DNA from: Mucilaginibacter sp. UR6-11
GTDB taxonomy: Bacteria > Bacteroidota > Bacteroidia > Sphingobacteriales > Sphingobacteriaceae
Direction: 5' to 3'
Length of the DNA stretch: 64,000 bases
Assembly (NCBI RefSeq): GCF_020880695.1
Contig: NZ_JAJIWO010000008.1
Coordinates: 1-64,000, forward strand
Part shown: one piece after another, positions 1 to 8,376 of the stretch
Numbering within the stretch: position 1 is the first letter of the stretch
How the letters are laid out: the number at the start of each line of letters is the position of its first letter
Translations under genes and position numbers: made by a program
Notes under the pieces: model-generated
What the model was told of the DNA's origin: nothing
Database searches by the model: none
What the model saw: the letters and a program-made list of their open reading frames with translations, nothing else

Positions 1-26
1 ACAAAAAGGGCTCAGAAGAATCTGAG
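1..26 (-). terminator. Rho-independent terminator of the leftward phage operon
   Basis: Read on the minus strand, CTCAGA-TTCT-TCTGAG forms a 6-bp stem with a 4-nt loop and is followed by CCC and a run of five T. It lies about 150 bp beyond the stop of the leftward tail-type gene, so it probably ends that transcript. The sequence from 27 to 174 shows no gene. Confidence 0.6.
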
Positions 27-174
27 TCGATGCATTTAGACGAGAAAAAGCTATATTCACAAATCACATCTGACAACTTTTAAAACCAAATAACTGTCAG
101 ATCAAGTAGTGGCTATTACAACTGATATATAGCTACCTTTTAAAGGTGTACTTTTCAATTAGTCCTTTATGAAT

Positions 175-1401
175 TCAGGATAGTCTTGGCATAGGATCTT
201 TATTGTCCCCTATCCTATAATCTAATTCAATTATTTGTCTTAAGCCACCCTCAACAGATAGTTTATATTCTACTCCCTTTATTTTGTACGTACCGTTGCG
301 TTCTGGCAATATAGCGTCATAAATTTCAGCGTTATCTCCTTGCTTGCAAAATGGTATTCCAAACGTTGTAAACTTTCCGGTAAATCCATCATAATAATGC
401 CTTTTCAGCTCTTGCTCTGTGTACTTTATAATTTTATCTACATCTGTTGAGGTGCCAGGATAATATATAGTTCGTCTTTCGCCTGTAAAGTTTGGCGGAT
501 ATTCTGCCTTTTGACCAGGAAGCGTTTTAGTTGCAGTAAATACATCATTTTGTAACGTTACCAATACCTCTATTCGTTGCTTTTTAGTTTTAGTAGCCCC
601 ATCTTTTGTTATTCCAGCTGTTTTGATTGTGTTTGTTGAATAACCAACTGCCGATAAGACTATGTCATCTTTTCTGTTATACTCCAGTTCGTCTTCAATT
701 ATGTTTTCCTGAAAAATAAATTTATAATTATTGCCGGGATTTTGGTAAATCACTAGATGCCCTATGTATAATTCATTTCCTATGAAATAAGCGTAAATAT
801 TGAAATCCTTATGCATTCTGGCGATAATATCCATTACACTTTCGTTCAATGCCCTAAAATCGTCTATGGGAGTTGACTCTTTTCTATTTACAGTAAATGG
901 AGAGCCAGCCAACAACTCAGCCATCATTGATTCTAGGGTATACTCCCTGGCTTTAAATAGTTTATTTGGGGCCGGAAGCTGCTTCAATTTCCACATGTTA
1001 TCTTCGCACTCTAAAACGAAAGGCTTTTTAGATGAAACTCTGCTTATGTAACCTTCAAAAATTGTTGCTGTATCTACAAAGTTTTGATTACCTAATTTAT
1101 ATTTATACCCTGCTATTACCGTTACTTGATCGCCACGCAGAAACAAGGGCGTTGAGTTTACATCGAATCCACCTATATTGGACCCGATACCCGTTACATT
1201 GTTGGGATATACAGCCTGTCCTGTCGTATTAACATATTTGAAATTTTTAGGCAAAGTTATTTTACACCCATCTGTAAAGTCTCGCCATGAATTATTGGCC
1301 TCAATTTCAACAACAAAATCTAAGTCGAATTCTCTGTTCCGGTCTGGATATTTTTTTGACGGTGTTTGACTAATTAATATTCTCGTTGTAACTATTAGCA
1401 T
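175..1401 (-). CDS. phage tail/baseplate-hub-like protein
   Basis: 408 aa, no signal peptide and no membrane segment. The first ~190 residues describe a ring-type beta structure with a phrase resembling baseplate-hub/late-control proteins (FEGYISRVSSKKPFVLECED, residues about 114-133), where a local field is redefined for a tail-spike protein. The C-terminal half is beta-rich and ends in a segment on the element-wide theme GIPFCKQGDNAEIYD. It is the last gene of a leftward run with 1410-2060 and 2057-2242, which have phage-structural character. No family was recognised with certainty; the hub/gpD-like reading is inference from sequence style and context. A hairpin terminator lies beyond its stop. 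Confidence 0.55.
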   Translation of the reverse strand: MLIVTTRILISQTPSKKYPDRNREFDLDFVVEIEANNSWRDFTDGCKITLPKNFKYVNTTGQAVYPNNVTGIGSNIGGFDVNSTPLFLRGDQVTVIAGYKYKLGNQNFVDTATIFEGYISRVSSKKPFVLECEDNMWKLKQLPAPNKLFKAREYTLESMMAELLAGSPFTVNRKESTPIDDFRALNESVMDIIARMHKDFNIYAYFIGNELYIGHLVIYQNPGNNYKFIFQENIIEDELEYNRKDDIVLSAVGYSTNTIKTAGITKDGATKTKKQRIEVLVTLQNDVFTATKTLPGQKAEYPPNFTGERRTIYYPGTSTDVDKIIKYTEQELKRHYYDGFTGKFTTFGIPFCKQGDNAEIYDAILPERNGTYKIKGVEYKLSVEGGLRQIIELDYRIGDNKDPMPRLS

Positions 1402-1409
1402 AACGTTAA

Positions 1410-2060
1410 TTATATGAATTTCAAATTGGATTGCTGATCTGATGAAGCGTTTAGGCTAATTGGTTGTCTTGAATATTGGCCTTCATCCTGATTAATATCA
1501 TAGCTTTCAATAACAATTGAGTTAATAGAAAACATATTCAAATACCATGATGTTACGGTTATTGCGTTGGGGCATTCGGCCATGATAATCATATCCTGCA
1601 CATCGCCCTTTGGAAACGAACCGTTTTGACCTGTGATGATTGCGTTGATCGTTAGCTGATAATCACCCAGTCCTATATACTCCTTTACCGTACCCTTGCG
1701 GCCCTGTATAGCGGTTTTAACAATATTCTTTGTTTGCCCAACACTTAATAAGACGGTCTCTAGAGTGATGTCAGGGAATGTAAAGACTTGCCCTAATTCA
1801 TTTTGATAAGTTTGCCCATGAAATGTTAAATCGACTAATACTTTAGTGCCTAAAGATGAAAGGTATAGCTGCGGATCAATAGAGCCGCTTTGTGGAATTA
1901 AAAAGTCAGATTGTTGAGGTTGTGAAATATGAACGTTTTGTAGATTGAACGCCCTAGCTAATTGACTGGCATTTCTTACAACAGCTGGGGTGACCAAATT
2001 ACTTAAAACTGGCCCCGGTGACTCAACGATAGCAGGAACATTAAAAGGTAAACCAGTCAT
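1410..2060 (-). CDS. phage structural protein, DUF6046-like
   Basis: 216 aa, soluble, beta-rich, no export signal. It contains GTKVLVDLTFHGQTY and a block around residues 95-145 (TVLLSVGQTKNIVKTAIQGR, then KGTVKEYIGLGDYQLTI) typical of Bacteroidota phage tail-associated proteins annotated as DUF6046. The central phrase suggests a tail-tube/baseplate component that decorates the hub encoded next to it. It ends 8 bp before the 408-aa tail protein and overlaps the 61-aa upstream gene by 4 bp, so the three are probably co-transcribed. The family name is from memory and not checked; a structural phage role is better supported than the exact function. Confidence 0.5.
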   Translation of the reverse strand: MTGLPFNVPAIVESPGPVLSNLVTPAVVRNASQLARAFNLQNVHISQPQQSDFLIPQSGSIDPQLYLSSLGTKVLVDLTFHGQTYQNELGQVFTFPDITLETVLLSVGQTKNIVKTAIQGRKGTVKEYIGLGDYQLTINAIITGQNGSFPKGDVQDMIIMAECPNAITVTSWYLNMFSINSIVIESYDINQDEGQYSRQPISLNASSDQQSNLKFI

Positions 2061-2242
2061 GCTTTTCTCAAGTCCTCCCTACCCTTTATAATTGCCCCGA
2101 GAAAATGACACAACTTGTCATGATATTTGCTTTTCTTCCTAGCTATAGCTTTTTTTGCATCGGCATAAGGAATTTCAGCTAGTTCCGCGGCTCTTTTCAG
2201 GTCGCCAGACAAGCGCCTTTCATTTACAATTTTTAAATCCAT
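2057..2242 (-). CDS. small helical phage protein, unknown
   Basis: 61 aa, highly basic (many K/R), predicted all-helical, containing AAELAEIPYADAKKAIARKK. It overlaps the start of the DUF6046-like gene by four bases (ATGA arrangement), which supports real translation and coupling. The sequence hints at a helix-turn-helix-like segment around residues 15-35, but this is not diagnostic. No family recognised. Confidence 0.45.
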   Translation of the reverse strand: MDLKIVNERRLSGDLKRAAELAEIPYADAKKAIARKKSKYHDKLCHFLGAIIKGREDLRKA

Positions 2243-2254
2243 ATTATCCCAATA

Positions 2255-3124
2255 TTATTGATACCTAGTTATGAATAATTTGATTACTGTTTGTTGTATT
2301 AGGCCTATGGGGTTATTCGGTGAACCTGCATTAACCGTGAGTGCCCCCTTTGTCGCTACGCCGCCAGTGATGTAGGCAGAATCAGTACCAGGCCCGACAC
2401 TTTCAAACTTGGGATCGGTACTTAGCGTTGGCAAATCAGTTGCCGCTATTTGATAGGTGTCAGCACCTTTATTTGCTCCTAACGTTCCGTATGTAGGATC
2501 GCCCGATAAATAACCGGCCGCAACATGCCCGCTCATTGTTGCGTCTATTTTCCAGTCGAGAGTTAATGGATGTATTCCGTTTCCGGTTCCTGCGTCAAAA
2601 TAGGTAGCTAATAATGTATTTTGCGAACCCGCACCCGGCATTTTCCAAATGATAGTTTGGCCTATTGCGCCTATTGGCCGGTATAAAAGATTGACGGCAT
2701 TATTAAAATCAAAAGCCCCGCTACCTGATAGCCCTGACTGAAAATTTATTTGGCGTATGTTATGGACGTTCCTTTGGTTGCCATCTGTAAAATCTGTGGG
2801 GTCTGCATCTGCAATAAATTGAGTAGTTGTTATTACTCCCACTGCAACATTTGGACCTGATATTGTAAACGAAGCTGCGGGAACTATGTACACCTCTCCG
2901 TTAAAGAATACAGAACCCGCACTGATAACATAATTGGATCCGCTACCGCTATTTAAACAGCCGTTTAATATATAACCCTTAGTTGAATCGTAACTTGATC
3001 CAATACGTGACTTTTCACATTCAGCAATGGGTTCCTGGAACGCTAACTGTAAAAAAGACAAAGTGCCGCCCTTTACATACATTGAGATACCCGGCGCAAT
3101 TGGTGCTAAATCTAATTTTTTCAT
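2255..3124 (-). CDS. phage tail-fibre/collar-like protein
   Basis: 289 aa, glycine/serine-rich, low in charged residues, no signal peptide. Around residues 150-240 it carries PIGAIGQTIIWKMPG, DWKIDATMSGHVAAGY and YGTLGANKGADTYQIAATDL, a pattern like tail-collar/receptor-binding fibre tips, where a short turn-rich tip follows a G-x-I-x-W strand. The N terminus (APIAPGISMYVKGGTLSFLQ) resembles a fibre attachment segment. It is the first gene of the leftward structural block, 12 bp upstream of the small basic protein. Receptor-binding function is inference; sequence style and neighbours support a virion protein. Confidence 0.5.
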   Translation of the reverse strand: MKKLDLAPIAPGISMYVKGGTLSFLQLAFQEPIAECEKSRIGSSYDSTKGYILNGCLNSGSGSNYVISAGSVFFNGEVYIVPAASFTISGPNVAVGVITTTQFIADADPTDFTDGNQRNVHNIRQINFQSGLSGSGAFDFNNAVNLLYRPIGAIGQTIIWKMPGAGSQNTLLATYFDAGTGNGIHPLTLDWKIDATMSGHVAAGYLSGDPTYGTLGANKGADTYQIAATDLPTLSTDPKFESVGPGTDSAYITGGVATKGALTVNAGSPNNPIGLIQQTVIKLFITRYQ

Positions 3125-3599
3125 ACTTATATATCTTGGTATTAACTTCTATAAAGGTATTTAAGAATGATACACTCTTTTGCATTTCGATGTCATGTAC
3201 GGTACTATTTGGGTATTCTGTGCTTGCTTTGAACTGCATAATTCCGATTGCACGCACGGTGTGATACCGAAATAATCGTCAACCACTTCACAGTAAGGGA
3301 TACCATTGCTTTAAGTTTAGGAAGTTTTATAAAAGAATTAAAAAATAGCTAAAAGTAAAAAAGCGTCAAATATTGATATTACGCGCGTTAGCGATCTTAG
3401 AAAAACCTTAAAGCATTTCAATGAATAATGACCGTTAGTTGGTCTCTCTTTAGACGCGCGCGTATATGACGTTGGAAAAACCTTCTTATCTGTTAATATA
3501 GTGGGTTGTATAAAACGAGTAATTCAACCAGTTTATTTATTTTTGAGCATCATTTATAAGCCCGTTTAGAATTATCAACCATCGAACTAATAATGAAAT
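3125..3599. other. AT-rich intergenic region within the prophage
   Basis: 475 bp without a convincing gene. Overlapping reading frames at 2983-3264 (+) and 3021-3257 (-) run into the tail-fibre gene and have no recognisable protein character. The region contains short low-complexity A/T stretches and would hold the promoter for the leftward structural operon, although no clear TAnnTTTG box was identified. Confidence 0.4.
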
Positions 3600-3806
3600 A
3601 TGCACGTAGTACATTTAAATTTAGGGACAAGCAAAAAGATCGCTTGGGATAAAAAAACAAAACCTGGAGCTCAAAAACAGCGCTCACAGGCATGGATGGC
3701 TGTCCAATACAGAAAGGACCATGAAAGAGTGATTAAAAAACATGCAAACGCTCTAGCAGAAATCCACAAGGAGGAACCAGGATGGGTGCCGCTTATCGAA
3801 TTTTAA
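3600..3806 (+). CDS. small basic hypothetical protein
   Basis: 68 aa, rich in K/R/H, no membrane or export signal; opens MHVVHLNLGTSKKIAWDKKT and ends EEPGWVPLIEF. It is the only plausible rightward gene in the element. The amino-acid composition is protein-like and hydrophilic, but no family is recognised and no ribosome-binding site stands out, so this remains a tentative call. Confidence 0.3.
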   Translation: MHVVHLNLGTSKKIAWDKKTKPGAQKQRSQAWMAVQYRKDHERVIKKHANALAEIHKEEPGWVPLIEF

Positions 3807-4111
3807 AATGTGCTGAAGGAAATTAATTGGCTTCACTCACCCGCGTGACTGACTCGGAAAATTCGTTATTGTTCTATAATCCCGCTTTTATTTATTCATG
3901 CATTGTGAGAGTGATAAAATCATCATTATATCGCAATCGGCATTTAGACGATGCTCAAAATGTAAAGTTTTGTAAAGTATTTAAGCGTGGTTTTGGAGTC
4001 CTTGATAAACTAATATTTTTCGCAACGCCACTTAACGCATCTCTTAACCCTTCCAATTCGTTTTACTATACTGTGTATTTTATTGATAGTGCCTCACTAA
4101 ATGATAATGAT

Positions 4112-4250
4112 AAATTGCCTACATTTTCACCGTATATATAAATGGTGAAAATGTAGGCAATTTTGTTTTTCTAGCTTTTTACATTGTCTCCCAAGCGTTC
4201 TGAATTCAGTGGCGTTCAGCTCCGTTGACCCATGGTGAAAATGTAGGCAC
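4112..4250. repeat. three copies of an 18-nt repeat (two inverted, one direct) beside a Rep-like gene
   Basis: The word GGTGAAAATGTAGGCA occurs at 4144-4159 and 4234-4249, and its complement at 4116-4131. Copies one and two form a 20-bp perfect inverted repeat (arms 4112-4131 and 4144-4163, 12-nt loop). Copy three lies two bases beyond the stop codon of the leftward Rep-like gene. Repeated words next to a replication initiator suggest an origin/nick region or Rep-binding sites; the 20-bp stem could also terminate transcription. No other coding content is supported between 3807 and 4251. Confidence 0.6.
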
Positions 4251-4251
4251 T

Positions 4252-5148
4252 TTAAGTGAGTTCACTAAATTTAGTTGTCAGCAGGTTTAAAATCTCCCCT
4301 TTTAGATTTGTCTTTGCATGGTCCGCATACAGTTTATCAAACTGCTTTTTCTTCCGTTTTCGTTCTTGCCTATCTATCCCTTTCCAATAATCTGGATTAA
4401 ACCCCTGATCGTACAGACGTAGATCATTAGCTGAAAAATCTTTCTCATTAAATTGCTCTCGTATTAGCAAATAGCCATAAATATCTATAAGATTATTAAA
4501 TAAGACCTGTAGCGCATTTTTATCTGATATATCGCTTAGTGTAGTCAATTTAGCATCTTTTATGACCCGCATCTTTAACGCCTTGTATTCGCAACGTAAT
4601 AGGGTTTCACTGATGTTATACATTGCCCCCTTATCATAAACTTTAAGCCAATAATCACAGAATATATATTTTACCCCGCAGTTAAATCCGTGTATACTAT
4701 TTTCAATAATTGGATTTTTAAGTCGTGCTCCCGATTTTAGTAACGTTATATTTTGTTCGATGAAATACCTGGCAGAGCAGCTAGTATTTACGTTCAAGCC
4801 AAATTCTATACTATCAACTTTACAATTTAGTATTTCGGGACCAAATGAAGCGGATAAACTAACCAACACGCCTTTTATATCGGCGATGTTAAAATCATTC
4901 GCATTGTGTTTCTGCTTACCTATAAAGTTGTTGCTAATGCAATTATAATATTTGTGTAATGACCCTCTTATCTGTATTCTACCTGATGAAAATATCGTAA
5001 ACTCAACATCATTATATTTTGCCGTAGTATAATTTTCCCCGGTTTTGATAGTCGTGTGGTTCCTTAAAGTTTCCGATAGCAAGGGGCTGGCCTCTATTCT
5101 TTGACGCAAGTCGATGCTGTTTGAACTTAGCACAATGCCGTCAATCAT
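4252..5148 (-). CDS. replication-initiator-like protein (Phage_CRI/G2P-like)
   Basis: 298 aa, soluble. Features in order: a beta-hairpin segment FTIFSSGRIQIRGSLHKYYN (residues about 50-69), a short HNANDFNIADIKGVL element, VDSIEFGLNVNT (about 112-123), a central LKVYDKGAMYN and LRCEYKALKMRVI. This order of motifs (GS-hK, ND-F-d, iEfGiN, KvYDKg, lRcEyk) resembles rolling-circle initiators of filamentous phages and small elements. The catalytic Tyr cannot be assigned with certainty. It reads leftward, five bases after the small winged-helix gene, and its stop abuts the 18-nt repeats at 4112-4250. Replication-initiation function is inference from motif pattern and repeats. Confidence 0.45.
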   Translation of the reverse strand: MIDGIVLSSNSIDLRQRIEASPLLSETLRNHTTIKTGENYTTAKYNDVEFTIFSSGRIQIRGSLHKYYNCISNNFIGKQKHNANDFNIADIKGVLVSLSASFGPEILNCKVDSIEFGLNVNTSCSARYFIEQNITLLKSGARLKNPIIENSIHGFNCGVKYIFCDYWLKVYDKGAMYNISETLLRCEYKALKMRVIKDAKLTTLSDISDKNALQVLFNNLIDIYGYLLIREQFNEKDFSANDLRLYDQGFNPDYWKGIDRQERKRKKKQFDKLYADHAKTNLKGEILNLLTTKFSELT

Positions 5149-5152
5149 AAAA

Positions 5153-5440
5153 TTATTGAATATCTGCCAGTTTATAAAATTGGACTGTACGGCCAGTAAC
5201 CGAGCATTTATCTTTGTGACTTATTACTACAATGCTCTGTTTTAATAAGTCGTAAAGTACACGGGTTATATTGCCCCGCTCTTTGCCGGTAATATTCATT
5301 ATTTCCCGACTTGTGACCGGGTTATGAATATTCCGCATTAATTTTATTACAATTGTCTTTTCCTTTTTGATTAAGCCTTCTCTTATGATCTCGCGGTAAG
5401 CCTGTAAGGATGTCTCCGCTACCTTTGTTTTTTTTGCCAT
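5153..5440 (-). CDS. small winged-helix DNA-binding protein
   Basis: About 95 aa from the ATG at 5440 (MAKKTKVAETS); an upstream ATG at 5458 would add six residues. The body contains a winged-helix-type fold signature: IVIKLMRNIHNPVTSREIMN, TGKERGNITRVLYDLLKQ and a wing with VTGRTVQFYKL. This resembles MarR/ArsR-like or replication-control proteins of integrative elements. It lies 4 bp upstream of the Rep-like gene and probably forms an operon with it, so it may regulate replication or excision. The exact family was not identified. Confidence 0.5.
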   Translation of the reverse strand: MAKKTKVAETSLQAYREIIREGLIKKEKTIVIKLMRNIHNPVTSREIMNITGKERGNITRVLYDLLKQSIVVISHKDKCSVTGRTVQFYKLADIQ

Positions 5441-5605
5441 GATAATATTGATTAACATGGTTAAGCCTAGGACGCATTATTTTAACGGTTCAATGTTTTT
5501 TAATAGCTTTTTATTACATTTGTAGAGTGGTCGTTGTTGCTCAATAGACCAAGTTAGCTACTAAAAAATATTCAAGGTTAAATTATGCGCTACCATAGTT
5601 TAACC

Positions 5606-5884
5606 TTATTTTTTTTTGTTTTCTAATGCATCTAAAACTGCTGATTTATTAAATAATATTCGGCTGCCTATTTGCATATAGGGTATTTTCCCTTTATTAC
5701 GCCATCGGCTGACTGTCGGTTCTGTCACTCCTAGAAAATCACAGAGTTCTTTTACACTCAATGGGCTTTCAATTGGCTTACTGTTTGGGAACATTGCCAA
5801 ATTATCAAACGCATGTTTTACTGCACTGTTGATGTAGTCCTGTAGACCCGCAGGGGTCGAAATGATTTGAATTTGTTCTAGCAT
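5606..5884 (-). CDS. excisionase-type helix-turn-helix protein
   Basis: About 92 aa from the ATG at 5884 (MLEQIQIIS); an ATG at 5917 would add 11 residues. The C-terminal half is a classic HTH_17/MerR-like domain: SVKELCDFLGVTEPTVSRWR followed by NKGKIPYMQIGSRILFNKSA. Such proteins are common in Bacteroidota integrative elements and act as excisionase or Rep-control factors. The position between integrase and Rep-like gene fits that role. DNA binding is strongly supported by sequence; excisionase function is inference. Confidence 0.75.
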   Translation of the reverse strand: MLEQIQIISTPAGLQDYINSAVKHAFDNLAMFPNSKPIESPLSVKELCDFLGVTEPTVSRWRNKGKIPYMQIGSRILFNKSAVLDALENKKK

Positions 5885-6020
5885 AACTATACTTTTTTTG
5901 ATGTTCGTATAGTTCAAACTTCAGCACGTAATAGGTTAGAAATAGGTTACTTTGATGAAGCAAAAACCCCCTCTGTAATTAAACAAAAGGGGATATTAAA
6001 GATAATTGGTTAGTGATTCG

Positions 6021-6839
6021 TTATTTTGCCTTAATTTCAATAGCACCTTTCATTGATATAGTTATTATTTTTTTTATCATTAATTCAAATTGCCTTTTAC
6101 TTTTCGGTAGCGGCCGGCCTTTCATTTGGTCGAAATTCTTAATACCAAAATTGGATAAGGCTATTTTACTGTTTATGCCGTCAATAAGGCTCAATGCATA
6201 AGTAAATACATTTTGATTGCTATTTATGAATATAGGTTTTACTGTGGGGGTATTAGCTATGTCAAAACACGTAATAAATTCCACATCACTTAAATTATTA
6301 AAAGCAACTCCAGAAAGCACGTCATAAAGCTCAATTATTTTTCCTACAGGCAAGCATCTTGCAGCGGGCGCCGACTGTTGATTTTGTATTTTGGGCCCTA
6401 TTTGATCGTAGTCTAGCCCATTTAGATAAATTAAGTAATATTCGAATTGTCGTTTGCAGTCTTTAACACCTGAATAGAAGCTGATATTGTTTTTCGTCGT
6501 TTCTATTTCTTCACTCCTAAATATATTTTTAAAGAATAATTCATCATTTATGAAAGCCAGGTTTTTTTTAACAAATTCATTCAGTCTCATTTCATAGTAC
6601 TCTTTTAAGAGTTCATAATATCCAAACGGGAACGCTATCAAACTTCCGTGCAAGTAAATTTTCCGTGCTGCGTCAATATCTGTATAAATTAAACCCTCAG
6701 CTTTAGAGGCATAATAAATATTTTTATCCTTAAAAAGTCTTTTATTGTAGTGCCCAGGTATTAAAAAACTTTTAATTTCTGAGCAATCAATAAAACCATA
6801 TTCAGCTAATTTCTCATTTGTTAATTTTTCTACACTCAT
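6021..6839 (-). CDS. element-encoded hypothetical protein
   Basis: 272 aa, soluble, rich in N, I, K and F, with no signal peptide, membrane segment or recognised motif. Opens MSVEKLTNEKLAEYGFIDCS; the middle contains FPFGYYELLKEYYEMRLNEF and the C-terminal part a segment of basic residues. It starts 10 bp after the integrase stop and reads in the same direction, so it is probably co-transcribed with it. Such cargo/accessory genes commonly sit behind Bacteroidota integrases. Function unknown. Confidence 0.6.
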   Translation of the reverse strand: MSVEKLTNEKLAEYGFIDCSEIKSFLIPGHYNKRLFKDKNIYYASKAEGLIYTDIDAARKIYLHGSLIAFPFGYYELLKEYYEMRLNEFVKKNLAFINDELFFKNIFRSEEIETTKNNISFYSGVKDCKRQFEYYLIYLNGLDYDQIGPKIQNQQSAPAARCLPVGKIIELYDVLSGVAFNNLSDVEFITCFDIANTPTVKPIFINSNQNVFTYALSLIDGINSKIALSNFGIKNFDQMKGRPLPKSKRQFELMIKKIITISMKGAIEIKAK

Positions 6840-6849
6840 TGGAACCAGC

Positions 6850-8205
6850 TTAAACCGCTTTCAGATGGTTAACTTCACCCCACGCCTTAGCCATTACTAC
6901 CTTTGAGAGTTTTTTTGTAATGTCGACGTAACGTTTAAAACTACTATAGTCACTGTGACCTGTAATAGCCATCACCTGTTCTGCACTCATCCCCTTTTCA
7001 AGTGATAGGGTTACAAACGTTTTACGGCCGGTGTGGATGCGAATAAGTTTATATTTTGGGTAAATTGTTGTTTCTCTGTTTGCCCCGCGAAATCTTACTA
7101 TTTCGATTTGGTCGTCAATGCCCGCCGCTTCGCAAGCTTCTTTGATGTATTCGTTTAGCTTTGGGCTGCTGATCATTGGCAATGGCTTTGCTTGGTCCTT
7201 ATATTTATCGAGAATCCCTGCTGATATTTTATTGAGCGGAATAATCAGCTCTGTTTTTGTCTTTTTAACGGTCAACTTAATTTCGTCCTTTTTGATGTGT
7301 TCTCGTTTAAGCTGTATTAAATCTGATACCCTTAAACCGGTTGCACAACTAAAGCAGAATATATCCCGCACACGGTCGAATTTCTTATTTTCTGTAAAAT
7401 CCTTCTCTAACAAGGCTGTAAATTCGTCATTTGTTAACGCAATAACCTCTAACTTTTCTCGCTTGATCTGGAATTTACGATAATTTCCGTTTACAAGAAT
7501 ATCATTTTCCTCCGCGTAGCTTAGAAACGTTTTTAACGTGCTTAGCACCTTTGCAATGGTTGTGTTATTCAGTTTACCGTCCGATATTAGAAAGCTTTGG
7601 AAACGCTCAAAAAAGGCTTTGTTGATACTTTCAAACCTTACCTTATCTCCGGTCGAGTTTTGATAGTTTTGCAAATGCGTTTTAACAGACTTATAAACCG
7701 ACAATGACCCTTTTGCCCTCCTGGGTTCGTGATCAGTAATGTACTTATCCATAAAATCAAAAAGTAATTCCCGGTGTTCAGTCTTTTTGGTTACACCGGT
7801 TTTTGCCTCTTTGAATTTATTTATAACATCTTCATCGGAATACTTTTGTTTGTTCAGTTCAAATAGCTTTTCAATGTTGGCGATCTGCAAACGGGTCCCA
7901 GCTATGACGCTGTTTATTCCGTCTGCTTCACTTTCAAGTATAGCAATCCCTTGAATGCCTCGACTTTGCAAAATGTTCGCAAATTCAATGTTGGCATAAA
8001 GTAACTTTTTTGCTTTAGGATAAGCAACATAAACTGCCGTTTGCGTTTCTATGCTCCAGTTGATATAATTTAGCTTTATTAGTTTACCGTCCTTTTCCAG
8101 AAAGATTTTTTTTCGTTGTCCAGCAATTTGATAAATCAATTCAATAGGACATTTGCCGGACTTGTCGACTTTGTCGCTGCGTAAAGCAAAACGTAAGGTA
8201 CTCAT
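6850..8205 (-). CDS. tyrosine site-specific integrase
   Basis: 451 aa, phage/ICE-type tyrosine recombinase. An N-terminal Arm-binding region (residues ~1-110) is followed by a SAM-like core-binding domain (~155-260) and the catalytic domain (~265-445). Catalytic residues visible: Arg in CATGLRVSDLIQL, His and Arg in IHTGRKTFVTLSL, His in MAITGHSDYSSF and the nucleophile Tyr in KRYVDITKK. It reads away from the right end of the element, with 12-bp tandem repeats 42 bp upstream of its start and a tRNA-3'-like sequence about 180 bp upstream, the usual setting for an attachment site. Catalytic residues look complete, so it is probably active. Confidence 0.95.
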   Translation of the reverse strand: MSTLRFALRSDKVDKSGKCPIELIYQIAGQRKKIFLEKDGKLIKLNYINWSIETQTAVYVAYPKAKKLLYANIEFANILQSRGIQGIAILESEADGINSVIAGTRLQIANIEKLFELNKQKYSDEDVINKFKEAKTGVTKKTEHRELLFDFMDKYITDHEPRRAKGSLSVYKSVKTHLQNYQNSTGDKVRFESINKAFFERFQSFLISDGKLNNTTIAKVLSTLKTFLSYAEENDILVNGNYRKFQIKREKLEVIALTNDEFTALLEKDFTENKKFDRVRDIFCFSCATGLRVSDLIQLKREHIKKDEIKLTVKKTKTELIIPLNKISAGILDKYKDQAKPLPMISSPKLNEYIKEACEAAGIDDQIEIVRFRGANRETTIYPKYKLIRIHTGRKTFVTLSLEKGMSAEQVMAITGHSDYSSFKRYVDITKKLSKVVMAKAWGEVNHLKAV

Positions 8206-8246
8206 GGTGTTGATAGTTATAAAACCTTAACTAATGTAACTATTTT

Positions 8247-8270
8247 TAAATTAGGGTGCAAATTAGGGTG
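8247..8270. repeat. tandem 12-bp direct repeat upstream of integrase
   Basis: AAATTAGGGTGC occurs twice head-to-tail (8247-8258 and 8259-8270), between the integrase start and the element end. Short direct repeats in this position are typical of integrase arm-type sites or excisionase sites. Function is inferred from location only. Confidence 0.5.
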
Positions 8271-8376
8271 CGATTATTTAGTGGTGTAGGTTTGGACTAT
8301 TTTGATTTATTTTTAAAATAGCACCTTAATGTACCTTAAAACACGCTTTCTTATATAGCGCACTCTTCTCTAATCT

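Noticed and set aside
3021-3257. 78-aa leftward ORF upstream of the fibre gene
   Set aside because: Overlaps the start of the better supported fibre-like gene and resembles no protein.
3827-4141. 104-aa rightward ORF with TTG start
   Set aside because: Ends inside the hairpin, has no protein-like motifs and only an unusual start codon.
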